Positions 1 to 8,142 of a DNA stretch of 42,063 nucleotides are shown one piece after another. Under the pieces are notes generated by a model, which had not been told where the DNA came from, made no database searches, and worked only from the letters and a program-made list of their open reading frames with translations. The first letter of the stretch is position 1. Each line of letters starts with the position of its first letter. Origin of the DNA: an uncultured Acidimicrobiaceae bacterium (lineage in GTDB: Bacteria; Actinomycetota; Acidimicrobiia; Acidimicrobiales; RAAP-2); the NCBI GenBank assembly GCA_903894295.1, contig CAITPI010000023.1, forward strand, positions 1-42,063. The letters are read 5' to 3'. Made by a program: the position numbers and the translations under genes.

Positions 1-1
1 C

Positions 2-964
2 GACGGGACCCCGGTCCGGCAGTCGTCCCCGGACCGGTTCGTGCGGCTGCTGGCTGGCTCGGCCGGAGGACCCTGGGTGGTGGCCACCTCGGAGACCGAC
101 CGGGCCCAGACAACGGTCACCGTTGACCGGCCCACCGGGCCCGAGATTCCGGTCGCCTCCCATGCCCTCGCTCCTCTCCAGGCGGTGCCCCCGGTGGACC
201 CCCGGCCGACGTTTCTCGAGGTCGGAGAGCACGCGCTCTCGGTGGCCGTCCTGCTGCCCCGCCGGGAACTTGGCCTGACCGGTCCGTTCCCGGTCCTGAT
301 GGCTCCCTATGGAGGCCCGCACCACCAGCGGGTGGTGGCCTCACGTCTGACCTATGCCGATGACCAGTACCTGGCCGACCAGGGGTTCTGCGTGGTGGTG
401 GCCGACGGCCGGGGAACCGGCGGCCGTGGCCCGGCCTGGGACCGCTGGATGCACCGGGATCTCGGTGAGGTGGCGGTCGAGGACCAGGTGGCGGCCCTGG
501 CCGGAGTGGTCGAACACCTGGGGACCGACGTGGTCGACCCCGGCCGGGTGGGGGTTGTGGGGTGGAGCTTCGGTGGCTACCTGGCGGCCCGTTGCGTCCT
601 CGCCCGGTCCGACGTGTTCCACGCCGCGGTCGCCGGAGCACCGGTCACCGACTGGGCCTGGTACGACACCGGCTACACCGAGCGTTATCTGGGCCTGCCG
701 GAGGACGATGCCGCCCGGTGGGAGCGCCAGAGCCTGCTGCCGCTGGCGGCCGGACTCGAGAGGCCGCTGCTGCTGATCCACGGCTACCTCGACGACAACG
801 TCTTTTTCGCCCACACCCAACTGCTCTCCGATGCCCTGACGGCGGCCGGTCGGCCCCACCGGGTGCTCGGCCTCTCGGGCATCACCCACATGGCGGCCGA
901 CCCCGTCGTGGCCGAGAACCTCCTGCGTCTCCAGGTCGGGTTCTTCCAGGAAGCGTTGGGCTGA
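2..964 (+). CDS. S9 family prolyl oligopeptidase / dipeptidyl-peptidase IV-like, C-terminal part
   Basis: The gene runs in from the left edge, because the frame is open from base 2, so its true start and N-terminal propeller lie outside the window. What remains is the alpha/beta-hydrolase domain of a serine peptidase that would cleave short peptides, often after proline. The nucleophile motif GWSFGGY has its Ser codon at 566-568. The acid motif HGYLDDNV has Asp at 791-793. The catalytic His is in GITHMAADP near the C-terminus. The order Ser-Asp-His and the DDNV signature fit DPP-IV-like S9 members. An upstream MAPYGGPHHQ segment matches the usual oxyanion-hole 'YGGP' region. The gene ends 6 bp from the stop of the convergent MFS gene, leaving no room for a separate terminator. 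Confidence 0.9.
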   Translation, partial: DGTPVRQSSPDRFVRLLAGSAGGPWVVATSETDRAQTTVTVDRPTGPEIPVASHALAPLQAVPPVDPRPTFLEVGEHALSVAVLLPRRELGLTGPFPVLMAPYGGPHHQRVVASRLTYADDQYLADQGFCVVVADGRGTGGRGPAWDRWMHRDLGEVAVEDQVAALAGVVEHLGTDVVDPGRVGVVGWSFGGYLAARCVLARSDVFHAAVAGAPVTDWAWYDTGYTERYLGLPEDDAARWERQSLLPLAAGLERPLLLIHGYLDDNVFFAHTQLLSDALTAAGRPHRVLGLSGITHMAADPVVAENLLRLQVGFFQEALG

Positions 965-970
965 GCGGGT

Positions 971-2281
971 TCAGGCGTCGCCGTCGAGAAACTCCAACGT
1001 GCCAGCGGGCACCTCGTCGGGCCACAACTCCTCGAGTTCCTTGCCGTTGGTTTCCGGCAGCAGCCAGAAGAGGATGGCGGCGAGAACGGCCGGCCCGAAC
1101 GTGAGCAGGGCCGCCCCGGAGAAGTTGTTCCTGAGGTCGGCGATCTCGCCGAAGACCAGCAGGCCGGCCACGGCCCCGAGCACCCCGGCCACCACCGACC
1201 ATCCGATGGCCGATGCCCGCACGGCAGTGGGAAAGAGCTCGGTCGTGATCGCCCCGATGGCCGGAGCGAAGGCCGAACCGGCGAAGATGCCAACGAGGTA
1301 GCCGACCACGAGGGCGAGGGACGTTCCCGAGTAGGTGACGATGGCGCAGAGGCCCAGCGCCATCAGGGTGGCGGCCCCGGTTGGCCGTCGGCCGAGATGG
1401 TCGGCGAGCCACCGGCCGGCCAGCAGGCCGGCCAGACCGGTGACGGCGGCGGCCAGCACCATCAGGGCGGTCACGGACCCGGCCTGATGGAGGATGTTCT
1501 GGGCGTAGAGGAAGACGAAGCTGTTGGCCGGTCCGGCCATGGCCGACAGGAAGAAGCTCAGGGTGGCGATGATGGCCAGGTGGCGCCGAAAGGGGGTGGC
1601 CACGGCCCCGAGCACCGGTCGTCGGGGCGCGGCGGTGGCTTCGGCCAGAGCGAACCGGTCCGGCTCGGCGATCCAGCGGGCCAGGAGGGGCAGGCAGACC
1701 AGCGGGACCGACACCAGAAGGAAGAGTCCCCTGAAACCGAGTACGTTGCCGGCCAGTGAGTGGATGATGGCCGTGAGTCCGGCCCCGATTCCGTACCCGG
1801 CGGTGATCAGGGCCACGGCCGATGCCCGGCTGTGGCGGCTCGTCTCCTCGGCCGCCATGACCTCGGTGAGTCCGTTGCCGGCGCTCAGCAGCGGACGGCC
1901 GCAGGCAAAGATGGCGACGAACCACCAGTAGGTCGGGGCGAAGGCGGCCAGGAAGGTCAGGGTAAGTCCGAGCGTCAGGGTGCCCAGCAGGAGGGGTCGA
2001 CGTCCGAAGCGGTCGGCCAGTCCGATGAGTGGAAGGCTTCCGAGCGAGGCCAGACGAATGAGGGCCAGACCCAACCCGATCTCGCCGCCCGAGAGTCCGA
2101 TGACGTCGCTCATGGAGGTGCCGGCATGAACGTGTCCGAGGTCCCGGGCCACGCTGCCGAGGGCGGACACCACGCCGAACTGGCCAAACCCGGCGGCCAT
2201 CGAGGCCAGGGCCAGGCCGATGACGGTGCGGTCCCGCCACCCATAGAGGTGAAGGCGCGGTGGAAACGGCTCAGGAACCAT
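971..2281 (-). CDS. MFS transporter (sugar/metabolite porter-like)
   Basis: This is a 12-helix major facilitator superfamily permease of 436 residues. The loop 2-3 signature is LADRFGRRP. Near the C-terminus the segment TTELFPTAVRASAIGW and the ending LLPETNGKELEEL match the pattern of sugar-porter and aromatic-acid-type MFS proteins (PESPR/PETKG-like motifs). The start chosen is the ATG at 2279-2281, which overlaps the end of the VOC gene by 11 bp; another ATG six codons upstream is possible. It is the last gene of a four-gene minus-strand operon and is probably translationally coupled to the VOC gene. The substrate cannot be told from sequence. Pairing with a VOC protein, a flavin oxidoreductase and a DHA2 pump suggests uptake or efflux of a small, perhaps aromatic, organic compound. 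Confidence 0.88.
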   Translation of the reverse strand: MVPEPFPPRLHLYGWRDRTVIGLALASMAAGFGQFGVVSALGSVARDLGHVHAGTSMSDVIGLSGGEIGLGLALIRLASLGSLPLIGLADRFGRRPLLLGTLTLGLTLTFLAAFAPTYWWFVAIFACGRPLLSAGNGLTEVMAAEETSRHSRASAVALITAGYGIGAGLTAIIHSLAGNVLGFRGLFLLVSVPLVCLPLLARWIAEPDRFALAEATAAPRRPVLGAVATPFRRHLAIIATLSFFLSAMAGPANSFVFLYAQNILHQAGSVTALMVLAAAVTGLAGLLAGRWLADHLGRRPTGAATLMALGLCAIVTYSGTSLALVVGYLVGIFAGSAFAPAIGAITTELFPTAVRASAIGWSVVAGVLGAVAGLLVFGEIADLRNNFSGAALLTFGPAVLAAILFWLLPETNGKELEELWPDEVPAGTLEFLDGDA

Positions 2282-2810
2282 CCGGCGAGGTCGGATCATC
2301 GACCGTGGGCCGCGAGACGATCGTGCCGTACATGTCGGAGAGGGGAAAGGTAAGCAACTCGATGCGCTCACCATCGGGGCCAGGGAAGTAGGCCGATTCG
2401 TCCCGCACCACGTAGGTCTCGATGCCGGCCGCCTCGACATCGGCCACGATGCGGGCCCAGTCGGCCGGTTCGACGTAGATGGCCAGGTGGTGCAGACCGC
2501 CGAGCACTTCGGCGTACTCACCGAGATCGAGTCCGGGAAAGTCGAAGAAGGCGAGATAGTTGTCGTGGCCAAGGTCGAAGAAGAAGTGGGTCGAGCCCTG
2601 GTAGTCCCGGTTCTCGAAGAGCTCCACGAGCGGGAATCCAAGAAGGTTCTGGTAGAAGTCGATGGTGCGTTCCACGTCCGATGACAACAGCGCGATGTGG
2701 TGCACGCCCCGGGCCGCCGAGGCCTTGCGTCGGGAGGGTTCGGCGAGATACCGCTGCCGCCAGTCATCCCACTCGGCCGTGCGGTCGATGTCCTCGCCGT
2801 GTCTGGTCAC
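2271..2810 (-). CDS. VOC (glyoxalase/dioxygenase superfamily) protein
   Basis: A 179-residue vicinal-oxygen-chelate metalloprotein. It has two beta-alpha-beta-beta-beta modules, beginning at VHHIALLSSDVERTIDFY and at LHHLAIYVEPADWARIV. The likely metal ligands are His in VHHIAL, His in LHHLAI and Glu in DGERIELL. These enzymes open or rearrange small molecules, as glyoxalase, extradiol dioxygenase or fosfomycin-resistance members do, and the exact reaction here is unknown. The start is a GTG with a perfect AGGAGG ribosome-binding site five bases upstream. The preceding DHA2 gene ends 51 bp away and the MFS gene starts inside its 3' end, so it sits within the operon. About 25 extra N-terminal residues (MTRHGEDIDRTAEW...) precede the VOC fold. 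Confidence 0.85.
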   Translation of the reverse strand: MTRHGEDIDRTAEWDDWRQRYLAEPSRRKASAARGVHHIALLSSDVERTIDFYQNLLGFPLVELFENRDYQGSTHFFFDLGHDNYLAFFDFPGLDLGEYAEVLGGLHHLAIYVEPADWARIVADVEAAGIETYVVRDESAYFPGPDGERIELLTFPLSDMYGTIVSRPTVDDPTSPDGS

Positions 2811-2861
2811 GGAGCCTCCTCTCGCGGTCCGGTTCGGGATCGTGCCCGGAGGTTAGCCACC

Positions 2862-4535
2862 TCAGGCATCCTTGGCGTGGTAGGACGCCAGCAGTTCGGT
2901 CTCGCGGGCTTTCCGGGGGAAGACGGTCCCCACCAGAAGGGCGCCGATGACGATGCAGAGCGCTCCGGCCAGATATGACCAGTCGGCTCCGGCGAGGAAC
3001 GCCGTCTTGGCTCCCGCCACGATGGCCGATGCGTCCTTCGGGTAGGAGTGGGCCACACTGGTCGCTTCGAAGTACGAGTTCTCCAGGGTGTCGGCCACCT
3101 GGGAGGAGGTGGGGTGGTGGGACGCATCGATCTGGCTGGTGGCGGACAGGGTGTAGCCCGCCGTCAGGATGACGCCCATGATCGACTGCATGATCGACGC
3201 CCCGAGATCCCGCTGCAGGTCGGCGGTGGCCGAGGCCATGCCGGCGCGTCGCACTGGAACCGACCCGGTCAGCGAATGTGACGCCGGCGTGCCGGCCAGA
3301 CCCACTCCGATGCCCACCACCAGCATGGCCACCCCCACCACCAGGAAGCCGGAGGTGGCCTTCCACAAGGTGATCATGATGACGAAGGAGGCGAGACAGA
3401 AGGCGTAACCGGCCAGCAGGGTGGCGCGGGATCCGAACCGGTCGATCATCCTGGCCGACCGGGGGGCGGCGATCACCATACCGACCGCCGCGGGGAGAAT
3501 GGCCAGGCCCGAATCGATGGTGGAGTATCCCAACACGTTCTGGAGGAGTTGTTCGCCGACGAAGAGCGCACCCATCAGTGAGCCGAAGACGATGATTCCG
3601 GCCACGGCGGCTACCCAGAAGGTCGGCCGGGCGGCCAGGGAGAGGTCGAAGAGCGGATTCGGTGCCCGCCGCTGGCGCCAGAAGAACCCGATGAGGGCAA
3701 CCAGGGCGACACCGCCCGCGCTGAAGGCCAGGGTGGCTTCTCCGGCCACGGGGGCGAAGTTGATGGCCAGCACCAGGGCGATGACCCCCACCACCGAGAG
3801 GACCCCTCCGAAATGGTCGACGACTTCGGTCGTCTCATTCACGTGGCTGGGAATGATGACAAGGGCGAGGACGAAGGCCACCAGAGCCAGCGGTGCCGTG
3901 ATGACGAACACCGAGCCCCACCAGGCCACTTCGAGCAACCAGCCGCCAAGGACGAGGGCGAGGGCGATCATGGACCCGCCGACCGCCGACCAGAGGGCAA
4001 TGGACCGGGTCCGGGGCTTTCCGGACCACAGGGCGGTGATCAGGGCCAGCGTGGTGGGGTAGGCCATGCCGGCGGCCACACCGCCGATGAGACGGGCCGC
4101 CACCAGGATGCCGAGGTTGGGCGCCCAGGCGGCGACCAGCGAGGCGGGGATCATCAGTCCGAGACCGGCCAGAAGGAGCATCTTGCGCCCGTAGCGGTCG
4201 CCCACCGCTCCAAGGTAGAGCACGGTGCCGGCCAGACCGAGGGAGAAGGCGACACTGGCCAGATTGACCCCGGTCTGGGTGGCCTTGAAGGCCAGGCCGA
4301 TCTCGGGCAGGGCCACGTTGGCAATGGCCAGGTTGAGGTTGGCGACCGCCTCCACGCCGATCAGGGTCCACAGGATCCAGTTGGCCCGCAGCGGACTCCG
4401 GTCGACATCGACGGGCGGGGCATCGAGGGGTGGGGCGCTGTCGTTCCCGCCTGGCGTCGTTTCCGAACCGGCCGCAGGAGAGCCTTCTGCGCCGGGATTC
4501 CCCACTGGAGCGGGAGCGGATGACGATGAACTCAT
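2862..4535 (-). CDS. DHA2-family MFS efflux transporter (EmrB/QacA-like)
   Basis: This 557-residue, probably 14-helix proton-driven multidrug or metabolite exporter carries the DHA2 hallmarks. The loop 2-3 motif is GAVGDRYGRKMLLL, the helix-5 region contains ARLIGGVAAGMAYPTTLALI, and the central helices are long. The start is the ATG at 4533-4535, which overlaps the stop of the upstream flavoprotein gene as ATGA. This argues against an in-frame codon 21 positions earlier, which would lie deep in the neighbouring gene. The first 45 residues are Ser/Pro/Gly-rich and probably cytosolic and disordered. Position in the operon suggests export of a toxic substrate or product of the neighbouring oxidoreductase and VOC proteins. 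This role is inferred from gene order. Confidence 0.88.
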   Translation of the reverse strand: MSSSSSAPAPVGNPGAEGSPAAGSETTPGGNDSAPPLDAPPVDVDRSPLRANWILWTLIGVEAVANLNLAIANVALPEIGLAFKATQTGVNLASVAFSLGLAGTVLYLGAVGDRYGRKMLLLAGLGLMIPASLVAAWAPNLGILVAARLIGGVAAGMAYPTTLALITALWSGKPRTRSIALWSAVGGSMIALALVLGGWLLEVAWWGSVFVITAPLALVAFVLALVIIPSHVNETTEVVDHFGGVLSVVGVIALVLAINFAPVAGEATLAFSAGGVALVALIGFFWRQRRAPNPLFDLSLAARPTFWVAAVAGIIVFGSLMGALFVGEQLLQNVLGYSTIDSGLAILPAAVGMVIAAPRSARMIDRFGSRATLLAGYAFCLASFVIMITLWKATSGFLVVGVAMLVVGIGVGLAGTPASHSLTGSVPVRRAGMASATADLQRDLGASIMQSIMGVILTAGYTLSATSQIDASHHPTSSQVADTLENSYFEATSVAHSYPKDASAIVAGAKTAFLAGADWSYLAGALCIVIGALLVGTVFPRKARETELLASYHAKDA

Positions 4536-5491
4536 GCCGGTTCTGTGGCAGCAGGGGTCGGATAGCGGGCGGCCAGGGTGGCCAGGGTGGCGACGCACTC
4601 GTCGGCGCAGGAGGTGATGATCTCTGCGACCGGGCGACTGGCGTTGATGCGGCCGGCCACCTGGCCACCCAGGGCGATCCCGGCTTCGAGGTCTCCGCCG
4701 AAGTAGAGGTCCTTGACGTTGCCGAAGGAGGCCATGGCGTTCTTGTCGTGGTCGAACTCGAGGGCACCGGTTACACCGGTCCGCAACGCCCGAAGGGCCG
4801 GGGAGGTGTGCTGGTTGAGGAAGACGGTGCCGGTGATCTCGGCGTCGATGATGGCCTGTTTCCAGTTGTCGTGAACCGGTGATTCCCGACAGGACACCAT
4901 GACCGTGCCGAGCTGGACCCCTTCGGCTCCGAGTGCGAGCGCGGCGGCCATCGTCTGGCCATCGAGGAATCCTCCGGCGGCAATGACCGGAAGGTCGAAC
5001 GCCGAGGTCACGGCCGGCAGGAGCACCATGGTGGAAACGGGATGGGGATTCTTGAAGCCGCCGCCCTCACCACCTTCGACGATCAGGCCGTCAACGCCGG
5101 CCGCCACGGCCTTTTCGGCCGCTTTCAGGGTGGGCACGACATGAAATACCGTGAGGCCACCGTCCTTCAGTTGGCTCGTGTACTTGGTGGGACTTCCGGC
5201 CGATGTGGTAACGAACCGGACGCCCTGGGAAATGACGAAGTCCACAATGGCCGTTGGATCGGCCACGAACGCCTGGGCGATGTTGACCCCGAACGGACGA
5301 TCGGTCAGGTCCTTCATCATGGCGATCTCGCGACGGATGTTGTCGAGCTCGCCGGACGAGGTTTCGATGATTCCCATGGCTCCGGCGTTGGAAACGGCCG
5401 ACGCCAGAGCCGAACGGGCGATCCAGCCCATCGGGGCCTGGACGATGGGGATGTCGACCCCCAGAAGTTCGGTGACCCGGTTCTTCAACAT
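4532..5491 (-). CDS. NPD-family FMN flavoprotein (nitronate monooxygenase/FabK-like)
   Basis: A 319-residue TIM-barrel flavoprotein of the 2-nitropropane dioxygenase family. The N-terminus VDIPIVQAPMGWIA and the FMN phosphate-binding stretch LPVIAAGGFLDGQTMAAALALGA-like are typical. The family oxidises nitronates or reduces enoyl-ACP. The position usually held by the catalytic His in the GxEGGGH motif is Phe here (GGEGGGF, Phe codon 5054-5056), so a classical nitronate monooxygenase is doubtful. The start is the ATG at 5489-5491, because GGGAG lies nine bases upstream; an in-frame ATG six codons earlier lacks a site. It heads the four-gene minus-strand operon and faces the LLM oxidoreductase gene across 183 bp of shared promoter DNA. 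Confidence 0.82.
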   Translation of the reverse strand: MLKNRVTELLGVDIPIVQAPMGWIARSALASAVSNAGAMGIIETSSGELDNIRREIAMMKDLTDRPFGVNIAQAFVADPTAIVDFVISQGVRFVTTSAGSPTKYTSQLKDGGLTVFHVVPTLKAAEKAVAAGVDGLIVEGGEGGGFKNPHPVSTMVLLPAVTSAFDLPVIAAGGFLDGQTMAAALALGAEGVQLGTVMVSCRESPVHDNWKQAIIDAEITGTVFLNQHTSPALRALRTGVTGALEFDHDKNAMASFGNVKDLYFGGDLEAGIALGGQVAGRINASRPVAEIITSCADECVATLATLAARYPTPAATEPA

Positions 5492-5674
5492 GCCGTCATT
5501 CTCCCACATTGGATTCCTGGCCCTTCCGGCATTGACCGGGCACCGGAGTGGCGAACCGGTACGGCCGGGTCCGGCCGGAAGGTCCTCCGCCGGTCGGATC
5601 TGCCGGTAGGGTCGGCGTCACCAGGCAAGGAAACCGACCGGTGGCCGGTGGGTGCAGGAATGTGGAGGCTGGCG

Positions 5675-6586
5675 ATGGACGAGGCAACGGGTGCGGCAGA
5701 GCGACTCCGGGCGAGACGGGTGGGGCTGTGGACGGCATCCCTGGAAGTCACTCCGGCGACCGGAGCACTGGAGCTGGCCCGGCAGATCGAGGCCATGGGG
5801 TTTGGATCGCTCTGGATCCCCGAGGCCTATGGTCGGGAAGCCCTGACCCATGCCCTCGCCCTGGCGACCGCCACGTCTTCCCTCGTGGTCGGGACGGGAA
5901 TCGCCAACATCTATGCCCGGGGCGCCATGACGGTGGCCGCCGCATCCCGGCTGGTCGAGGCACTGGCGCCGGGCCGGTTCGTGCTCGGTCTGGGCGTGAG
6001 CCATCAACCGCTCGTCGAACGGGACCGCCACCAGGTCTACGGTCCGCCACTGGCCGCCATGGAGCACTACCTCCAGGAACTCCACGCCGCCCCGTACTTT
6101 GCCGCCGATCCCCAACTGCCCCCCATCGTCCTGGCTGCGCTGGGGCCGAAGATGCTGGAACTGGCCCGGGACATGGCCGATGGCGCCCATCCCTACCTGG
6201 TGATGCCGTCGCACACGGAACAAGCCCGTGCCGCACTGGGCGAGGGACCGCTGCTGGTGGTCGAGCAGGCCGTCGTTGTGAACTGTGACCGGGAGGAAAG
6301 CCTGCGCCGGGCGCATGAGCACCTCTCGATCTACAGCGGCCTGCCGAACTACCAGAACAGCTGGTTCCGCCAGGGGTTCACCGAGGCCGATGTGGTGCGC
6401 GGCGGTTCCGACCGGCTGGCCGATGCCCTGGTGGTCCAGGGGGGAGTGGAGGCGGTCTTCGCCCGGGTGGAAGAACACCTCGAGGCCGGAGCCGACCATG
6501 TCGCCCTGCAGGTCCTCGGTCCGTCGTTGGTCGACGTGCCGCGTGACGACTGGCAAGCCATCGGCGAAGCGTTGGACCGGTTCTGA
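5675..6586 (+). CDS. LLM-class F420-dependent oxidoreductase
   Basis: A 303-residue luciferase-like TIM-barrel protein. It resembles the actinobacterial F420-dependent group remembered as TIGR03620, with conserved stretches FGSLWIPEAYGREAL, VGTGIANIYARGAM and GRFVLGLGVSHQPLV. Members use reduced cofactor F420 (or FMNH2) to reduce or oxidise small organic substrates in the cytosol. The start is the ATG at 5675 because GGAGG lies six bases upstream (5664-5668); an ATG five codons earlier lacks a site. It is transcribed away from the NPD/MFS/VOC operon, so the divergent pair may be co-regulated. The substrate is unknown. Confidence 0.85.
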   Translation: MDEATGAAERLRARRVGLWTASLEVTPATGALELARQIEAMGFGSLWIPEAYGREALTHALALATATSSLVVGTGIANIYARGAMTVAAASRLVEALAPGRFVLGLGVSHQPLVERDRHQVYGPPLAAMEHYLQELHAAPYFAADPQLPPIVLAALGPKMLELARDMADGAHPYLVMPSHTEQARAALGEGPLLVVEQAVVVNCDREESLRRAHEHLSIYSGLPNYQNSWFRQGFTEADVVRGGSDRLADALVVQGGVEAVFARVEEHLEAGADHVALQVLGPSLVDVPRDDWQAIGEALDRF

Positions 6587-6698
6587 CCACGTTTGGTCAC
6601 GTCGGTTCAGCCGAAGTCCTCTCCACGGTTCCGGGCGCAGGGCCGGAGCAGTACGGGCCAAAGGTGTCCGCGTCGGGACGGGCGACCATCGGATTGGC

Positions 6699-6704
6699 TA
6701 ATCT
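6699..6704 (+). promoter_or_regulatory. Putative -10 element of a leaderless promoter
   Basis: TAATCT fits TANNNT and ends 7 bp before the ATG at 6712. No Shine-Dalgarno sequence precedes that ATG, so the transcript may start at or next to the start codon. Confidence 0.5.
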
Positions 6705-6711
6705 CTCCGCC

Positions 6712-7227
6712 ATGGACCAACCGTCTCAAACCGCAGGGAAGTCGGACACCACACCGTTCGATGGCACCGTCCTCGAGCCACTGGCCCGGGCGTTTGCCAT
6801 CGACTTCCGGGGTCCCGAACGCCAACCCAACCTCCTTCTGGTGGCGGTCGCCACGGTGGTGTCCCTGGCCGGCTCGCTGGTCGCCGACGCGTTGATTGCC
6901 GTACTGTTCACCAAGGTGTTTCCCCACCTGAGCGACTATCCCCACTTCCAGTTCGCCGACTACGCCAAGCTCACGGTGATCGGCGTGGTGGTGGCTTGCG
7001 TGGCCTGGCCGGTCACCACGCGACTGACGTCACGTCCGCGCTGGCTCTTTCGCATCATGGCCGTCGTCGTCACCGTGGTCCTGCTGGCCCCGGATGCCTA
7101 TCTTCTGGTCATCGGTTCATCACCCACTGCCGTTCTTGGGTTGGTGATCATGCATCTCGCCATCGCCCTGGTGACCTACAACGCCCTGGTCCGGATCGCT
7201 CCGGCGGGTCCCGACCGTTCCCGCTGA
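6712..7227 (+). CDS. Small four-helix membrane protein (DUF6069-like)
   Basis: A 171-residue integral membrane protein with four hydrophobic segments: about residues 40-62, 83-103, 111-130 and 135-157. The loop TTRLTSRPRWLFRIMAVVVT resembles what I recall of the actinobacterial DUF6069 family. No function is known for that family and no catalytic motif is visible. The start at 6712 was chosen because a TANNNT hexamer sits seven bases before it; a GTG at 6664 is the longer option. It follows the LLM gene by 125 bp, far enough for its own promoter. The assignment rests on topology and the RPR..FRI loop only. Confidence 0.6.
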   Translation: MDQPSQTAGKSDTTPFDGTVLEPLARAFAIDFRGPERQPNLLLVAVATVVSLAGSLVADALIAVLFTKVFPHLSDYPHFQFADYAKLTVIGVVVACVAWPVTTRLTSRPRWLFRIMAVVVTVVLLAPDAYLLVIGSSPTAVLGLVIMHLAIALVTYNALVRIAPAGPDRSR

Positions 7228-7488
7228 GGTCGGCAATACCGCAGACCGCGAGCCGTTTTGTGCTTCGGGTGGGGAAAAGGCTCCGCTCGGTGGTCGGACG
7301 GTCACGAAGCGGGGGGTTCCTTGACAAAGTGGCAAGGACGGTTTGCCCGACCGGCGTTTTAGGGGCAGGATGCAGATGGATGGGTCAGGGGTTCCGATGC
7401 CTGATGCCCGATGACCAGATCCAGGTGGAGCGTTGGCAATCCGCCGGGTGTTCACGGCAGTTCTGATGGCAGGGAAAGAGATGGTCAG
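7228..7488. other. 261-bp non-coding stretch before the LPXTG protein gene
   Basis: A perfect TTGACA occurs at 7321-7326 but no convincing -10 lies 16-19 bp downstream. I see no open frame with sensible composition and no riboswitch consensus. The ribosome-binding site GGGAAAGAG lies just before the ATG at 7489. The length would allow a structured leader, but none is evident. Confidence 0.4.
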
Positions 7489-7947
7489 ATGCGACTGAAA
7501 ACAGTGTTGGCGAGCGGAGCGTTGACCTTGGGAATGCTGACGGTCGGCGTCGCTCCATTGGCCATGTCGACCCCGGCGGCCGCCAGTACTGATGCCACGT
7601 CGACGACGAACCCGGACTGCTACACCGGCTGCCCTCCGCCCACCACCGTTCCCCCGACCACCACCACCATCTATGACCCATGCCGGAACCAGCCGTCGGG
7701 ATCGACGACGTCGACGGCTGCTGGTTCGGGCACGGTGCAGTGCACACCGCCCTGTAACGGCAGTTCGTCGGGATCTTCCAGCAGCAGTTCCTCCACGTAC
7801 TGCAACTCCCTGCCCTACAACGGGAACAACTCCTCGGCGAGTTCGCTGCCCTTCACCGGCTCGGATGTGGCCGAACTGGCCCTGGTGGGTGGGGTTGGCG
7901 TTGGAGCCGGCGTGCTCCTCCTCCGGCGTCGTCGCACCCAGGGCTGA
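7489..7947 (+). CDS. Secreted LPXTG-type cell-wall-anchored small protein
   Basis: A 152-residue surface protein. It has a signal peptide (residues 1 to about 31: MRLKTV, a hydrophobic core, then TPAAAS), a mature region rich in Ser, Thr, Pro and Cys, and a C-terminal sorting signal. The sorting signal is LPFTG, then a hydrophobic helix, then RRRR before the stop. LPXTG proteins are cut between Thr and Gly by sortase and attached to peptidoglycan. Six Cys residues (DCYTGC, DPCR, VQC, PPC, TYC) suggest disulfide bonds outside the cell. A long Ser run (SSSGSSSSSSS) looks like a flexible stalk. The start has GGGAAAGAG upstream. The convergent neighbouring gene encodes a sortase, which is its likely processing enzyme. 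No recognisable functional domain. Confidence 0.8.
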   Translation: MRLKTVLASGALTLGMLTVGVAPLAMSTPAAASTDATSTTNPDCYTGCPPPTTVPPTTTTIYDPCRNQPSGSTTSTAAGSGTVQCTPPCNGSSSGSSSSSSSTYCNSLPYNGNNSSASSLPFTGSDVAELALVGGVGVGAGVLLLRRRRTQG

Positions 7948-8142
7948 ATCCCAACGGCGCCCGGCGCCACAGGACCAACTTCTGCGAGGTGTCTCCGGCC
8001 GTCACCGGTCAGCCATGACGTCGGGTTCCGGTCGTGCGATCCCCCGCCGGTCCGGCCATCCCGGCCGACGTTCAGGTGATCCGGATCTTCACGAGGTAGG
8101 CGTACCCGGAGATCCAGCGGGCCGTTGCCGTGGGCCCGGAAC

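Noticed and set aside
2282..2767. Long N-terminal extension of the MFS frame
   Set aside because: This part is the VOC gene read in another frame; the MFS start is near 2281.
7321..7350. Perfect TTGACA as a promoter
   Set aside because: No acceptable -10 hexamer at 16-19 bp; kept only as a note in the intergenic entry.
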